Assembly: GCF_000763055.1 (NCBI RefSeq)
Contig: NZ_KN214135.1
Coordinates: forward strand, 337,460-401,459
Direction of reading: 5' to 3'
Length of the DNA stretch: 64,000 bases
Source: Collinsella sp. 4_8_47FAA
Lineage (GTDB): Bacteria > Actinomycetota > Coriobacteriia > Coriobacteriales > Coriobacteriaceae
Below the pieces are notes generated by a model. That model worked only from the letters and a program-made list of their open reading frames with translations. It did not search any database and had not been told where the DNA came from. Shown piece after piece: positions 43,593 through 52,630 of this stretch. A program made the position numbers and the translations under genes. Positions within the stretch are counted from its first letter, which is position 1. Every line of letters begins with the position of its first letter.

Positions 43593-45461
43593 ATGTGCGG
43601 TTTTGTCGGTTTTACCGGTACAGATGAACAGAGTGAGCTGGTTCTCACGGCCATGATGAATCGCATCATCCACCGTGGTCCCGATATGGGCGGCCAGCAT
43701 ATCGTTGACAACGTTGCCCTTGGCTTCCGTCGTCTTTCGATTCTCGATCTTTCCGAAGCTGGAGCTCAGCCCATGTCGAGCGACGACGGCAAGGTCACGA
43801 TTGTCTTCAACGGAGAGATCTACAACTTCCAGGAGCTTCGCGCCGAGCTGGAGGCAGCCGGCTACGCCTTCCACTGCAACGCCGATACCGAGGTCCTGGT
43901 ACACGGTTACGAGGAGTGGGGCGAGGACCTGGTCAACCGCCTACGCGGCATGTACGCGTTCGTGATCCACGACCAGAACAAGAACAAGCTCTTTGGCGCT
44001 CGTGACATCTTTGGTATCAAGCCGTTTTATTACTACCAGGCATCCGATGGCTCGCTGCTGTTTGGCTCCGAGATCAAGAGCTTCCTGGACCATCCCAAGT
44101 TTGAGAAGGCTGTCAACCACGACGCGCTGCGCCCCTACCTGACGCTGCAATTCCCCGCCACGGAGGAGACCTTCTTTAAGGGCGTGTTCAAGCTTGCCCC
44201 GGCGCATTGTTTTACGTATGACCTGACGACCAACACCATGGACATCAAGCGTTACTGGAGCTGTGACTTCACCGACGACAACTCCAAGACCTTCGAGGAG
44301 TACGTGGACGAGTGCGACAAGGTCGTGCACGAAAGCGTCGCTGCGCACCGAATCGCCGATGTTAAGGTGGGCTCGTTCCTTTCTGGCGGCGTGGACTCCA
44401 GCTACATTGCCGCCTGTCTCATGCCCGACACCACGTATTCTGTCGGCTTTGATTACAAGAACTTCAACGAGACCAACTACGCTGCCGAGCTTTCCGACAA
44501 GCTGGGCATCAAGAACGTGCGTAAGATGATTACCGCCGACGAGTTCTTCGATGCACTGCCCGATATCCAGTATCACATGGACGAGCCGCAATCGAACCTG
44601 TCCAGCGTGCCGCTGTACTATCTGGCGCAGATGGCTTCCGAGGAGGTCACCGTCGTCCTTTCGGGCGAGGGTGCCGACGAGCTGTTTGCCGGCTACGAGT
44701 GGTACGAGGACACCCCCGAGATGCGCTCCTTTAAGAAGCGCGTGCCGCTCGGCGTACGTCGCGCCCTGGGCTCGCTCGTTCAGCATCTCCCCTACTTTAA
44801 GGGCCACAACTTCCTGACGAAATGCGCCGAGGTTCCCGAGCGCTGGTATGTGGGTCAGGCAAAGGTGTTCGATCCCTCCGAGGTCGACGAGGTGCTCAAG
44901 CCCGCTTATGACACTGGCAAGAACGCCGCGGAGATGTGCGCCGAGTACTACAAGCAAGTTCCCAACTGCTGCGAGCTTTCCAAGAAACAGTATCTGGATA
45001 TGAACATGTGGCTGCCGGGCGACATTCTGCTCAAGGCCGACAAGATGTGCATGGCGCATTCTCTGGAGCTCCGCGTCCCGTTCCTGGACAAGAAGGTCAT
45101 GGAGTTTGCCGAGCACATTCCCGCCAACTACCGTGTTAACGAAGAAGGCTGCAAGCTCGTTCTGCGTCACGCTGCCAACCGCACGCTGCCCGACGAGTGG
45201 GCAACGCGCAAGAAGGTGGGCTTCCCCGTACCGGTCAAGTTCTGGCTGCGCGAGCAAAAGTACTACGACTACGTAAAGGAATACTTCACCGCACCGTGGG
45301 CTGCCGATTTCTTTGACACCGATGCGCTCATGAAACTGCTTGACGATCACTTTGAGGGTCGCGCGCTCAACCAGCGCAAGATCTATACCACGCTGACGTT
45401 CCTCATCTGGTACAAGCGCTTCTTTATCGACGAGGACAAGGGCGCCGAAGTCGCCGCGTAA
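43593..45461 (+). CDS. asnB: asparagine synthase (glutamine-hydrolysing)
   Basis: 622 residues from ATG 43593, because Cys must follow the initiator Met to act as the amidotransferase nucleophile (MCGFVGFTG). The glutaminase half has NGEIYNFQEL and RDIFGIKPFYYY. The synthetase half has the PP-loop SFLSGGVDSSYIAA and VVLSGEGADELFAGYEWY. It makes asparagine from aspartate, ATP and glutamine. The longer upstream frame (from 43458) is not used. RBS AAAGGA. Confidence 0.95.
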   Translation: MCGFVGFTGTDEQSELVLTAMMNRIIHRGPDMGGQHIVDNVALGFRRLSILDLSEAGAQPMSSDDGKVTIVFNGEIYNFQELRAELEAAGYAFHCNADTEVLVHGYEEWGEDLVNRLRGMYAFVIHDQNKNKLFGARDIFGIKPFYYYQASDGSLLFGSEIKSFLDHPKFEKAVNHDALRPYLTLQFPATEETFFKGVFKLAPAHCFTYDLTTNTMDIKRYWSCDFTDDNSKTFEEYVDECDKVVHESVAAHRIADVKVGSFLSGGVDSSYIAACLMPDTTYSVGFDYKNFNETNYAAELSDKLGIKNVRKMITADEFFDALPDIQYHMDEPQSNLSSVPLYYLAQMASEEVTVVLSGEGADELFAGYEWYEDTPEMRSFKKRVPLGVRRALGSLVQHLPYFKGHNFLTKCAEVPERWYVGQAKVFDPSEVDEVLKPAYDTGKNAAEMCAEYYKQVPNCCELSKKQYLDMNMWLPGDILLKADKMCMAHSLELRVPFLDKKVMEFAEHIPANYRVNEEGCKLVLRHAANRTLPDEWATRKKVGFPVPVKFWLREQKYYDYVKEYFTAPWAADFFDTDALMKLLDDHFEGRALNQRKIYTTLTFLIWYKRFFIDEDKGAEVAA

Positions 45462-45518
45462 GTTTCGTTATGAATTAGCGGTGAACAGCACGGGGTTTCC
45501 GCTATACTCAATCCCTGC

Positions 45519-45594
45519 GGGCGATTGGCGCAACGGTTAGCGCAGGTGCTTTACACGCACAAGGCTGGGGGTTCGAATCCCTCATCGCCCACCA
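45519..45594 (+). tRNA. tRNA-Val (TAC)
   Basis: 76 nt with encoded CCA (45592-45594). Acceptor GGGCGAT pairs with ATCGCCC. The anticodon loop TTTACAC gives TAC. A possible -10 TATACT lies 11 bases upstream (45503-45508). Confidence 0.95.
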
Positions 45595-45603
45595 CTTGAT
45601 TGA

Positions 45604-45636
45604 AAAGGCTCCCAGCGATGGGGGCCTTTCCTTTTT
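45604..45636. terminator. bidirectional terminator between tRNA-Val and argD
   Basis: 10-bp stem 45604-45613/45620-45629 with one wobble; TTTTT follows on the plus strand and TTTTC on the minus strand, fitting convergent ends. Confidence 0.8.
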
Positions 45637-45733
45637 GGGCCCATCGCAGAGGGATTCGAACCCGCAAGGGTGCGGAGCTGAGGAAACGCGAAGCGTTTTC
45701 CAGCGCAGCACGCGAGGAGCGAAGCGCGCTGTG

Positions 45734-47017
45734 TTAGGCCAAAACATCCGACAAAATCTCGATCAGGCTGTCCACGTCGGCTTCTTCGCAGACAAGCGGC
45801 GGCAGGAAACGCAGCGTGTGGGCACCAGTAGCGTTAATCACGGCGCCGGCGGCCAGCGCGCGGGCAACAATATCATGCGCATCGCCCGCAGCGTCATCCA
45901 GATCGCAGCCGAGCATTAAGCCGCGACCGCGTACCTCGGTAACGTGCGGAAGCTTGGCCAGCGCCTGCTCCATATAAGCACCCACCTTGGCGGCATGCTC
46001 AGCGTAGTCGCCGCGCACAAGCGCGGAGAGCGTCGCGGCGCACGCCGCGACAGCCAAGCAACTACCGCCAAAGGTCGAGCCGTGGTCGCCCGGCTTAAAC
46101 ACGTCGGCGATCTCCTTCTTTGCCACCACGGCACCCATGGGGACGCCGTCGGCGATCCCCTTGGCAAGGCTCATGATGTCGGGCTCCACGCCATAGGTCT
46201 GGAATGCAAACGGCTTGCCGGAGCGGAAGATGCCACACTGGACCTCGTCCGCGATAAGAACGGCGCCCACCTCGTGCGCCAAGTCGCGTGCCGCCGTCAT
46301 AAACTCCTCAGTCATGGGGTGCACACCACTCTCGCCCTGGATCGGCTCGAGCATGACGGCGCAGACTTCGCTTCCCAGCTGCTTAAAGATCGAACGCAGT
46401 TCGTCGACATCGTTGGGCGTGCAGGCCAAAAAGCCACCCGGCAGCGGGCGGAAGCTATCCTGTAGCCAATCCTGCATGGTGGCGGCAATGGTCTCGAGCG
46501 TGCGACCATGGAAGCCGCCGCGCATGCATACGATGGTGTTGCCGCCGTTACCAGCACGCTTGGCGTACAGACGTGCGAGCTTCATCGAGCCCTCGTTGGC
46601 TTCGGCACCAGAATTGGCAAAGAACGTCTCCCACACCTGCTCGCCCGCAGCCGGAGCGCCGAGCGCAGCGGCCGTGGTCTCATCGCCGGCGGCAATGGCA
46701 TCGGCCAGCACGCACGCACCATCTACATCGTCGTTGGCAAGCTTGGACAGCAGCGCCGCGACCTGGCCACGCTGCTCGATGTAGAAATAGTTGGAGACAT
46801 GCAAGAGCTTTTTGGTCTGCGTCTCGAGCGCCGACAGCACTGCCGCATTGCCGTGGCCTAGGCTGCATACGCCAATACCTGCAAGAAAATCGAGATACTC
46901 ACGGCCATCGTCACCGATGAGCTTCATACCGTGACCCTCGACAAATTCGACCGGAGAGCGACCAAAGGTGTGCATAACATAATGGGATTCGAGTGATTGT
47001 TGAGCTGCAAGTGACAT
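45734..47017 (-). CDS. argD: acetylornithine aminotransferase
   Basis: 427 residues from ATG 47017. A fold type I PLP enzyme: FFANSGAEANEGSMKLARLY, GGFHGRTLETIAAT, DEVQCGIFRSGKPFA, and the PLP-lysine in DIMSLAKGIADGVPMGAV. It converts N-acetylglutamate semialdehyde to N-acetylornithine. An insertion of about 20 residues (ADAIAAGDETTAAALGAPAA) near residue 100 is not usual in the family. Last gene of argC-argJ-argB-argD. Confidence 0.94.
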   Translation of the reverse strand: MSLAAQQSLESHYVMHTFGRSPVEFVEGHGMKLIGDDGREYLDFLAGIGVCSLGHGNAAVLSALETQTKKLLHVSNYFYIEQRGQVAALLSKLANDDVDGACVLADAIAAGDETTAAALGAPAAGEQVWETFFANSGAEANEGSMKLARLYAKRAGNGGNTIVCMRGGFHGRTLETIAATMQDWLQDSFRPLPGGFLACTPNDVDELRSIFKQLGSEVCAVMLEPIQGESGVHPMTEEFMTAARDLAHEVGAVLIADEVQCGIFRSGKPFAFQTYGVEPDIMSLAKGIADGVPMGAVVAKKEIADVFKPGDHGSTFGGSCLAVAACAATLSALVRGDYAEHAAKVGAYMEQALAKLPHVTEVRGRGLMLGCDLDDAAGDAHDIVARALAAGAVINATGAHTLRFLPPLVCEEADVDSLIEILSDVLA

Positions 47018-47085
47018 GGGATACCTTTCGTTAAGCGCCAGGAAGCGCAAACTGTAAGCGTAATGGCGTGGCGATTTAAAACCGA

Positions 47086-48066
47086 CTAGACCGTTTGAAG
47101 CTTCTCGACCTCGTCGAGGTTCTCGGTCAGGCGCGCCGCAAAGGTCGAAAGCGGATGCGGGTGCGTATCGAACTCGTAGGCCGTCTCGGTGGAGTGGATC
47201 ACGGTACCGACACCGGCATCGGTCAGCAGCTCCAGAAGCAGCGAGTGCGGTGTGGTGCCGTTGATGATGTGAGCACGGAACACGCCGGCAGTCAGGGCGT
47301 CGACAGCCGCTCGCAACTTGGGAATCATGCCCTTGTCGACCTCGCCGCCGTAGAGCATCTCGTTAACCTCGTCCAGCGTCAGGTTGGAGATGAGCGAATC
47401 CTTGTCGCTAAAGTCCTTGTATAGGCCGTCGACGTCGGTAAGGAATATCGCCTTGTGCGCATGGAGCGCTGCAGCAACAGCACCGGCGGCGGTATCGGCG
47501 TTGATGTTGAAGAAGCCGCCGTCCTCCCCCGCCGCGACCGTGGCGATAACAGGGATGTACTCGCTATCGAGCAAGCGCTCGATATAGTCGGTGTTGACGT
47601 GCGTCACTTTGCCCACGCGACCGAGCTTGGGGTCAAGCGGCTCGGCGATGAGCGTACCGGCGTCACTGCCTGACACGCCCACAGCCAAGTTGCCATGATG
47701 ATTGATGGCAGCAACCAGCTCTTGATTAACCTTGCCGCCCAGTACCTCGCGCACGATATCCATGGTGGCAGGCGTAGTCACGCGCTGGCCGTTCTTAAAC
47801 TCGACGGGGATGTCGTAGTGGCTGAGCGCCTCGTTGATGGCCTTGCCGCCACCGTGCACGATAACAGGGCGCATGCCGATAATCTTGAGCAGGACGATGT
47901 CGCTCATCACGTCACGACGCAACTGCTCGTCGACCATGGCGGCACCGCCGTACTTGATAACGACTGTCTTACCGGTCAGGTTCTTAATCCACGGCAACGC
48001 CTCGAACAGCAGCTGCGCGGTAACTTCGTTGGATTCGCTCGAGCGGCAATCGCGTGCGAACTTCAT
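47086..48066 (-). CDS. argB: acetylglutamate kinase
   Basis: 326 residues from ATG 48066. Amino acid kinase motifs: VVIKYGGAAM, VIVHGGGKAINEAL and FNINADTAAGAVAAAL. The enzyme phosphorylates N-acetylglutamate and is usually the arginine-inhibited step; the N-terminal helix ALPWIKNLTGK fits the feedback-sensitive form. The C-terminal 20 residues beyond the fold (TFAARLTENLDEVEKLQTV) are an extension. Between argJ and argD. Confidence 0.95.
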   Translation of the reverse strand: MKFARDCRSSESNEVTAQLLFEALPWIKNLTGKTVVIKYGGAAMVDEQLRRDVMSDIVLLKIIGMRPVIVHGGGKAINEALSHYDIPVEFKNGQRVTTPATMDIVREVLGGKVNQELVAAINHHGNLAVGVSGSDAGTLIAEPLDPKLGRVGKVTHVNTDYIERLLDSEYIPVIATVAAGEDGGFFNINADTAAGAVAAALHAHKAIFLTDVDGLYKDFSDKDSLISNLTLDEVNEMLYGGEVDKGMIPKLRAAVDALTAGVFRAHIINGTTPHSLLLELLTDAGVGTVIHSTETAYEFDTHPHPLSTFAARLTENLDEVEKLQTV

Positions 48067-48147
48067 AGTCTGCCTCGTCTTTCGTGTAGCTATCGCGCCG
48101 CACCTCGTTGCCCGCGATTGCAACGGGACGCGCGGCGCATCGGGAGT

Positions 48148-49416
48148 CTAGGAACGGTAATCACCGTTAATGGAGATGTACTCGTGCGTGAGGTCGCAAG
48201 TCCACACGGTGGTCGCCGCGTCCCCTGCGCCCAGGTCTGCCGAGATCACAATCTCGGGCGCCTCAAAGCGACGCAGCGCCTCGTCCTCGTCAAAGGGAAC
48301 GGTCAGGCCGTCGCGGCAGACGGGCATACCCATCATATCGATGGACACATCTTCTTGGTTAAATTGCACGCCGCACTTGCCGAGCGCCATGGCAACGCGG
48401 CCCCAGTTGCAGTCGTGGCCGGCGATGCAGGTCTTGACGAGCGGCGAGTTGGCGACAGCACGGGCGGCGATATCGGCCTCCTCGTCGTTCGCGGCACCGG
48501 TGACGTTAACCGTCACGAGCTTGGATGCGCCCTCGCCATCTGCGGCGATGTTGCGCGCCAGGCTCTCGCACACCTCATGCACGGCAAAGGCCAGCTCGCC
48601 GAAGGCGTCAGAGCCCTCGACAATAGGCTCGGCATCCGCGGCTGCGGCGCCGGAGGCAAGCATGATGCAGGTGTCGTTGGTCGAGGTGTCGGAGTCGACC
48701 GTTACCTTGTTGAAGGTCTGCTTGACGGTGGAGAGCAACAGGGCGTGGAGCGCCGCCGGCTCGACGGGGGCATCGGTAGTGATGACCGCGATCATGGTGG
48801 CCATGTTGGGCATGATCATACCCGAGCCCTTGCACATACCGCCCACCGTATAGGCATTGCCTGCGTGCCCCGCGGCCTCGCTGCGGTAACACACGGCATA
48901 CTCCTTGGAGTGTGTGTCGGTCGTCATGATAGCGCGAGCGGCATCGGCGCCACCGTGTGCGGAGAGCGCCTCATAAGCTGCCGGAATCGCCGTCTCAAAC
49001 GTGTCGATCGGCAGAATCTGACCAATTACGCCCGTGGAGGCGACCAAAATCTGCTGGGGCTCGCAGCCGATGACCTGCGAGGCGATGTTGCAGGTCTCGC
49101 GCGCGCAGGCAAGACCGGTCTCGCCCGTGGCGGCGTTGGCATTGCCAGAGTTGACCGAAACGCCGGCGATGATGCCATAGCCCTTATCGGCACCGCCCAG
49201 GTTGGCACGGCTCACCTGCACGGGCGCCGCACAAAAGCGGTTAGTCGTAAACACGCCGGCCCCGGGACAGGGTTTATCGGGCACGACGAGCGCGTAATCC
49301 AGGCGCTCGGGATTCTTGCGGAATCCGGCATGGATGCCCGCCGCCTTAAAGCCGGCTGCCGCCGTTACGCCGCCCTCTACGGCACGAATTTTGATATCGA
49401 ACTGCTCTGTATTCAT
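48148..49416 (-). CDS. argJ: glutamate N-acetyltransferase/ornithine acetyltransferase
   Basis: 422 residues, standard. The self-cleavage site is in GMIMPNMATMIAVITTD, where Thr becomes the new N-terminus and nucleophile. KGSGM and the C-terminal INGDYRS are conserved. ArgJ recycles the acetyl group from acetylornithine to glutamate, so a separate argE may not be required. RBS AAGGAG. A terminator-like hairpin lies between argC and argJ. Confidence 0.95.
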   Translation of the reverse strand: MNTEQFDIKIRAVEGGVTAAAGFKAAGIHAGFRKNPERLDYALVVPDKPCPGAGVFTTNRFCAAPVQVSRANLGGADKGYGIIAGVSVNSGNANAATGETGLACARETCNIASQVIGCEPQQILVASTGVIGQILPIDTFETAIPAAYEALSAHGGADAARAIMTTDTHSKEYAVCYRSEAAGHAGNAYTVGGMCKGSGMIMPNMATMIAVITTDAPVEPAALHALLLSTVKQTFNKVTVDSDTSTNDTCIMLASGAAAADAEPIVEGSDAFGELAFAVHEVCESLARNIAADGEGASKLVTVNVTGAANDEEADIAARAVANSPLVKTCIAGHDCNWGRVAMALGKCGVQFNQEDVSIDMMGMPVCRDGLTVPFDEDEALRRFEAPEIVISADLGAGDAATTVWTCDLTHEYISINGDYRS

Positions 49417-49442
49417 CGTCCCTACGACTCCTTATATCAAAT

Positions 49443-49523
49443 AAAAAAGCGGGCATCGGTTGGTGCGCCATGCCAGCCACAATCATGAGACCAGCTTAAG
49501 AGTGGCGCCCCACTCGATGCCCG
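49443..49523 (-). terminator. intrinsic terminator between argC and argJ
   Basis: Arms 49450-49458 and 49515-49523 pair perfectly (CGGGCATCG), an inner stem forms from GGTGCGCCA with TGGCGCC, and the minus strand then reads TTTTTT (49443-49448). It should lower expression of argJBD relative to argC. Confidence 0.7.
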
Positions 49524-49551
49524 ACTACCAAATCGCTAACAATCGAATGTG

Positions 49552-50622
49552 CTACACCGGGCACGCCACTGTGGGCAAGCCTCGTCGTTCGTCAAAACCA
49601 AAGACGATGTTGGCGCACTGGACCGCCTGGCCTGCTGCACCCTTGCACAGATTGTCGATGGCGCCCGTAGCCACCAGAACGCCCGCACGCTTGTTGAGCG
49701 CGAGGCCGATTTGGGCGGCGTTGGTGCCGACGACCGAAGCCGTCTTGGGCTGCTGGCCGGCATCGAGTACGCGCACGAAGGTTCGACCGGCGTAGAACTG
49801 CTTGTAATGGTCGACAACGTCCTCAAGGGTCAGTGTGTCGAGAGCCTGCGGCGCGAGCGGCAGCGTCACCGTAGAGAGCAGGCCGCGCTTGAGCGGTGCC
49901 AGATGCGGGGTAAAGACGACGCGATCGGTTAGGCCCAAGATCTGTTCGATTTCGGGCGTGTGACGATGCTTGCCCACGCCATAGGCCTCCAGGTTTTCGT
50001 CTGCGCTGCAAAAATGGGTGCGGGCGTTACAGGACTTACCGGCACCTGTCACGCCGCTGATAGCGTCAACGACCACGGGGCCGCTCTCGGCCACCCAGCC
50101 CGCACGCACGGCAGGCGCGGCAGCAAGGCTCGTTGCGGTGGGATAGCAACCGGCGCAGGCAACCAGTACGGGCTTGCCGTCGGCGTGGTCGGATGCAGCG
50201 GTCTCCAAGTCCTGGCAGAACAGCTCGGGCAGGCCAAAAGCGCGGGTCTTGAGCAGCTCGGGGCTCGTGTGCTCGGCGGCATACCAGGCCTCAAAGGTGG
50301 CCGGATCGCTCAGGCGATAGTCGGCCGAGAGGTCAATGCAGGAGACTCCCGCGGCAAGCAGGGCGGGCACCTGTGCCATGGCAGCCGTGTGCGGCACGGC
50401 CAAAAAGACCGCATCGCAGTTCTTGAGCTCGGGGGCGTCATGCGTCGTGAAGACAAGATCGCTTACGCCGGCGAAACTCGGATACACCGCAGACAACGGC
50501 TGGCCGGCATCGGCGTTGGACGTAATGACAGCAAGTTCAAACTCGGGATGACCGAGGACGAGGCGAATGAGCTCGGCACCGGCATATCCAGCCGCACCGA
50601 CGATTCCAACCTTTAATGACAT
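49552..50622 (-). CDS. argC: N-acetyl-gamma-glutamyl-phosphate reductase
   Basis: 356 residues. The nucleotide-binding start reads VGIVGAAGYAGAELIRLV. The catalytic Cys is in VACAGCYPTATSLAAAP, and the active-site His lies in GKHRHTPEIEQIL. The enzyme reduces acetylglutamyl phosphate with NADPH. First gene of the arginine cluster, with RBS AAGGAG and ARG-box-like sites 86-120 bases upstream. Confidence 0.96.
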   Translation of the reverse strand: MSLKVGIVGAAGYAGAELIRLVLGHPEFELAVITSNADAGQPLSAVYPSFAGVSDLVFTTHDAPELKNCDAVFLAVPHTAAMAQVPALLAAGVSCIDLSADYRLSDPATFEAWYAAEHTSPELLKTRAFGLPELFCQDLETAASDHADGKPVLVACAGCYPTATSLAAAPAVRAGWVAESGPVVVDAISGVTGAGKSCNARTHFCSADENLEAYGVGKHRHTPEIEQILGLTDRVVFTPHLAPLKRGLLSTVTLPLAPQALDTLTLEDVVDHYKQFYAGRTFVRVLDAGQQPKTASVVGTNAAQIGLALNKRAGVLVATGAIDNLCKGAAGQAVQCANIVFGFDERRGLPTVACPV

Positions 50623-50707
50623 ATCAGACTCCTTGTCTGCAGTTATGCACCAATGCGCATCCCGCAGCCGTCGTTATGAAGTGGGTTGAAACTTTAGCAC
50701 CAAAAGA

Positions 50708-50742
50708 TGCATATATACGCAAATCTTTTACATATTCATGCA
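50708..50742 (-). promoter_or_regulatory. tandem ARG boxes upstream of argC
   Basis: Two 14-bp palindromes, TGCATATATACGCA (50708-50721) and TACATATTCATGCA (50729-50742), have centres exactly 21 bp apart. This is the spacing of the paired ARG boxes bound by hexameric ArgR. They lie in an AT-rich stretch that must contain the argC promoter. argR itself is outside the window. Confidence 0.7.
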
Positions 50743-50790
50743 TTGAAACAGTCCCGACACATTCACTCGAAGGAATTGACAAATGAATAC

Positions 50791-50841
50791 GGGCCCCACA
50801 TTGCCCAATGCACCTTACGATGACGTTGCAATGTGGGGCCC
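50791..50841 (-). terminator. long hairpin downstream of the flavin-binding pseudogene
   Basis: Perfect 14-bp GC-rich stem 50791-50804/50828-50841 with a 23-nt loop, then GTATTCATTTG on the minus strand. The U-tract is weak. Confidence 0.6.
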
Positions 50842-50887
50842 GCTACATGCGAGAATTTGAATTGTCGAAGCTTGCTGAGCGACTCGT

Positions 50888-51298
50888 TTAGAGCTCGATC
50901 GACACCCATTCGTCATGGTTGCAGATAAAGGCCTCGGGTTCCTCCACGCTAAAGAAGACGAGCGTGGGATCGCCTGCGCCCTCGTAGTGCTCGCCTAGGC
51001 GCTCCAGATGCTTCCAGCCTGCCTCGCGCATATCCGGAGCGGCCTGGTCGTCCAGACCCGCATGCCCGCGCAAGATGAGTCAGCCATGGCCCGGCCACCA
51101 ACTCGTGGCCTCAAAGCGTTGATTTTGCAACAGCTCTTGCCACACGTCTTTGGTGCGCGCCGTTACAAACCACAGCTTGCCGTCCTGGATTTGCGCAAAC
51201 GAAAACGGACGCACATGCGGCTGTCCGTCAACGCTCGTCGCCAAATACCATGCCGGCACCGACGTCAGATACTCCAACACCGTATTCAATCCGTCCAT
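50888..51298 (-). pseudogene. pyridoxamine 5'-phosphate oxidase-like protein, broken by an in-frame TGA
   Basis: Start ATG 51298 behind a GGGGG RBS. The first 72 codons (MDGLNTVLEYLTSVPAWYLA to SWWPGHG) and the following 63 (from LILRGHAGLDDQ to WVSIEL) are in one frame, separated only by TGA at 51080-51082. Aligned with the intact neighbour (51353-51799), the TGA falls on a Trp (ECWIVL versus G-stop-LIL). So a single TGG to TGA change explains it. The family binds FMN or F420. No sign of readthrough signals. Confidence 0.85.
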
Positions 51299-51352
51299 AT
51301 GTCCCCCTGTCACTAGTCTTTTTGGGTCGGGGCTGTTTTAGCTACCCTATGG

Positions 51353-51799
51353 TTAAAGCTCCAGGCGCTCTTCGCTGCCGTCGATATCACAGAAGCGGGC
51401 GGCGATATTGCGCACCGAGAAAAACGCAAGGCGACCGTCGTTGGCGCCCTCGTGGTCTTCACCGATGCCCACCATGTGCTTAAAGCCGGCTTGGCGCACC
51501 CGGTCGCTCACGACCGCGTCGTCCTCGAGCGCGGCCTCGCCGGTCAGCACAATCCAACACTCCCCCGGTTTCCAACCCGAAACCTCAAACTTGGGGTTCG
51601 CGCTGAGCTCGGCCCACACATCCTTATCACGCGAGGTGCAAAACCACAGCTTGCCATCATCAACCATGGCAAACGAGAACGGCCTCACGCGCGGCTGATG
51701 TCCGTCCGTCACGTCGATCGTGGCGAGATACCACGCCGGAATACGCCTAAGATACGAACAGGCGCGCTCGAGCTGCGCCGTGCGGTCGTTGTCGGTCAT
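51353..51799 (-). CDS. pyridoxamine 5'-phosphate oxidase-like flavin-binding protein
   Basis: 148 residues. A split-barrel domain with RRIPAWYLATIDVTDGHQPR, VRPFSFAMVDDGKLWF and NPKFEVSGWKPGECWIVLTG, the usual flavin-binding layout of small general-stress-type proteins. Cofactor and substrate are not clear. A diverged, broken paralogue lies directly downstream, so this is a tandem duplication. Same strand as the ECF transporter genes upstream, 30 bases away. Confidence 0.82.
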   Translation of the reverse strand: MTDNDRTAQLERACSYLRRIPAWYLATIDVTDGHQPRVRPFSFAMVDDGKLWFCTSRDKDVWAELSANPKFEVSGWKPGECWIVLTGEAALEDDAVVSDRVRQAGFKHMVGIGEDHEGANDGRLAFFSVRNIAARFCDIDGSEERLEL

Positions 51800-51829
51800 A
51801 GGGACCCCTTTCCTGCGCTCGAATCGCGC

Positions 51830-52630
51830 CTAAACAAGTTGAAGATTGATGACAATGACGCAGATGAGCAGCAACGCCGTCACCACCGCCGCCAACGCGT
51901 CGCCGCGGCCAAATGCAAGCGCATGCAGACGTGTGCGGCCCTGCTCGCCATGATAGCAACGGGCATCCATGGCGGCAGACAGCGTTTCGGCATGACGGAA
52001 CACGCCCGTGAACAGCGGAATCGCCACACTGCCGAGCATACGCACGCCGCCGAGCGGGCCTCCCGTCACGCGCGCACCGCGGCTCGCCTGCGCATCGGCC
52101 GTCTGCTTCATCTCGGTGGCAAACTGCGGCATAAAGCGCAGCGCGATACCCATGATCATGCCGAGCTCGTGCGCAGGAAGTCCCACACACGCAAACGGCG
52201 CGAGCAGGCGCTCAAAGCCCGCGGTGAGGTCGAGCGTCGGTGTGGTGAGCGTGATAGCGCTCATACCGGCCATCATCAAGGTCAGGCGGCACGCCATAAA
52301 GGCGGCGGAATGCAGCGAGCCCTCGCTTATCTGCAAAAAGCCGAGCTGCCACAGAATGCGCCCGCTCTGGTCGGAAAACAGGTTGAGCACCGCGACCACC
52401 ACGACGATCGCCAGCAGCGGCGCCATCGATGACAGGACACGGCGAAGCGGCACCCGGGACACGGCATAGATCAGGACAACGAAGCTTGCGACCGGGACCA
52501 GTCCGCGGAAGCTACTGACCGTGAGCGTCGTGATCAGAAACACAAAGCCCAAGAGCAACTTGGTTCGCGGGTCCAGGCGGTGGATTGTACTATCGCCGGG
52601 ATAGTAGCTGCCAAACGAAAACGCCTCCAT
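51830..52630 (-). CDS. ecfT: ECF transporter transmembrane component EcfT
   Basis: 266 residues with five or six membrane segments. After the first three, a long cytoplasmic stretch holds the coupling helices with the short basic motifs ASRGAR and MDARCYHG, which dock onto the two ATPases. The DPRTKLLLGFVFLITTLTV start is family-typical. The ATG overlaps the ecfA stop by one base (TAATG). Part of an operon S-EcfA-EcfT. Confidence 0.92.
   Translation of the reverse strand: MEAFSFGSYYPGDSTIHRLDPRTKLLLGFVFLITTLTVSSFRGLVPVASFVVLIYAVSRVPLRRVLSSMAPLLAIVVVVAVLNLFSDQSGRILWQLGFLQISEGSLHSAAFMACRLTLMMAGMSAITLTTPTLDLTAGFERLLAPFACVGLPAHELGMIMGIALRFMPQFATEMKQTADAQASRGARVTGGPLGGVRMLGSVAIPLFTGVFRHAETLSAAMDARCYHGEQGRTRLHALAFGRGDALAAVVTALLLICVIVINLQLV

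Noticed and set aside
45508-45747. 79-codon frame over tRNA-Val
   Set aside because: Overlaps the tRNA gene and its terminator completely.
51080-51082. selenocysteine codon in the flavin-binding gene
   Set aside because: TGA aligns with Trp, not Cys, in the neighbour, and I see no SECIS-like hairpin just downstream.
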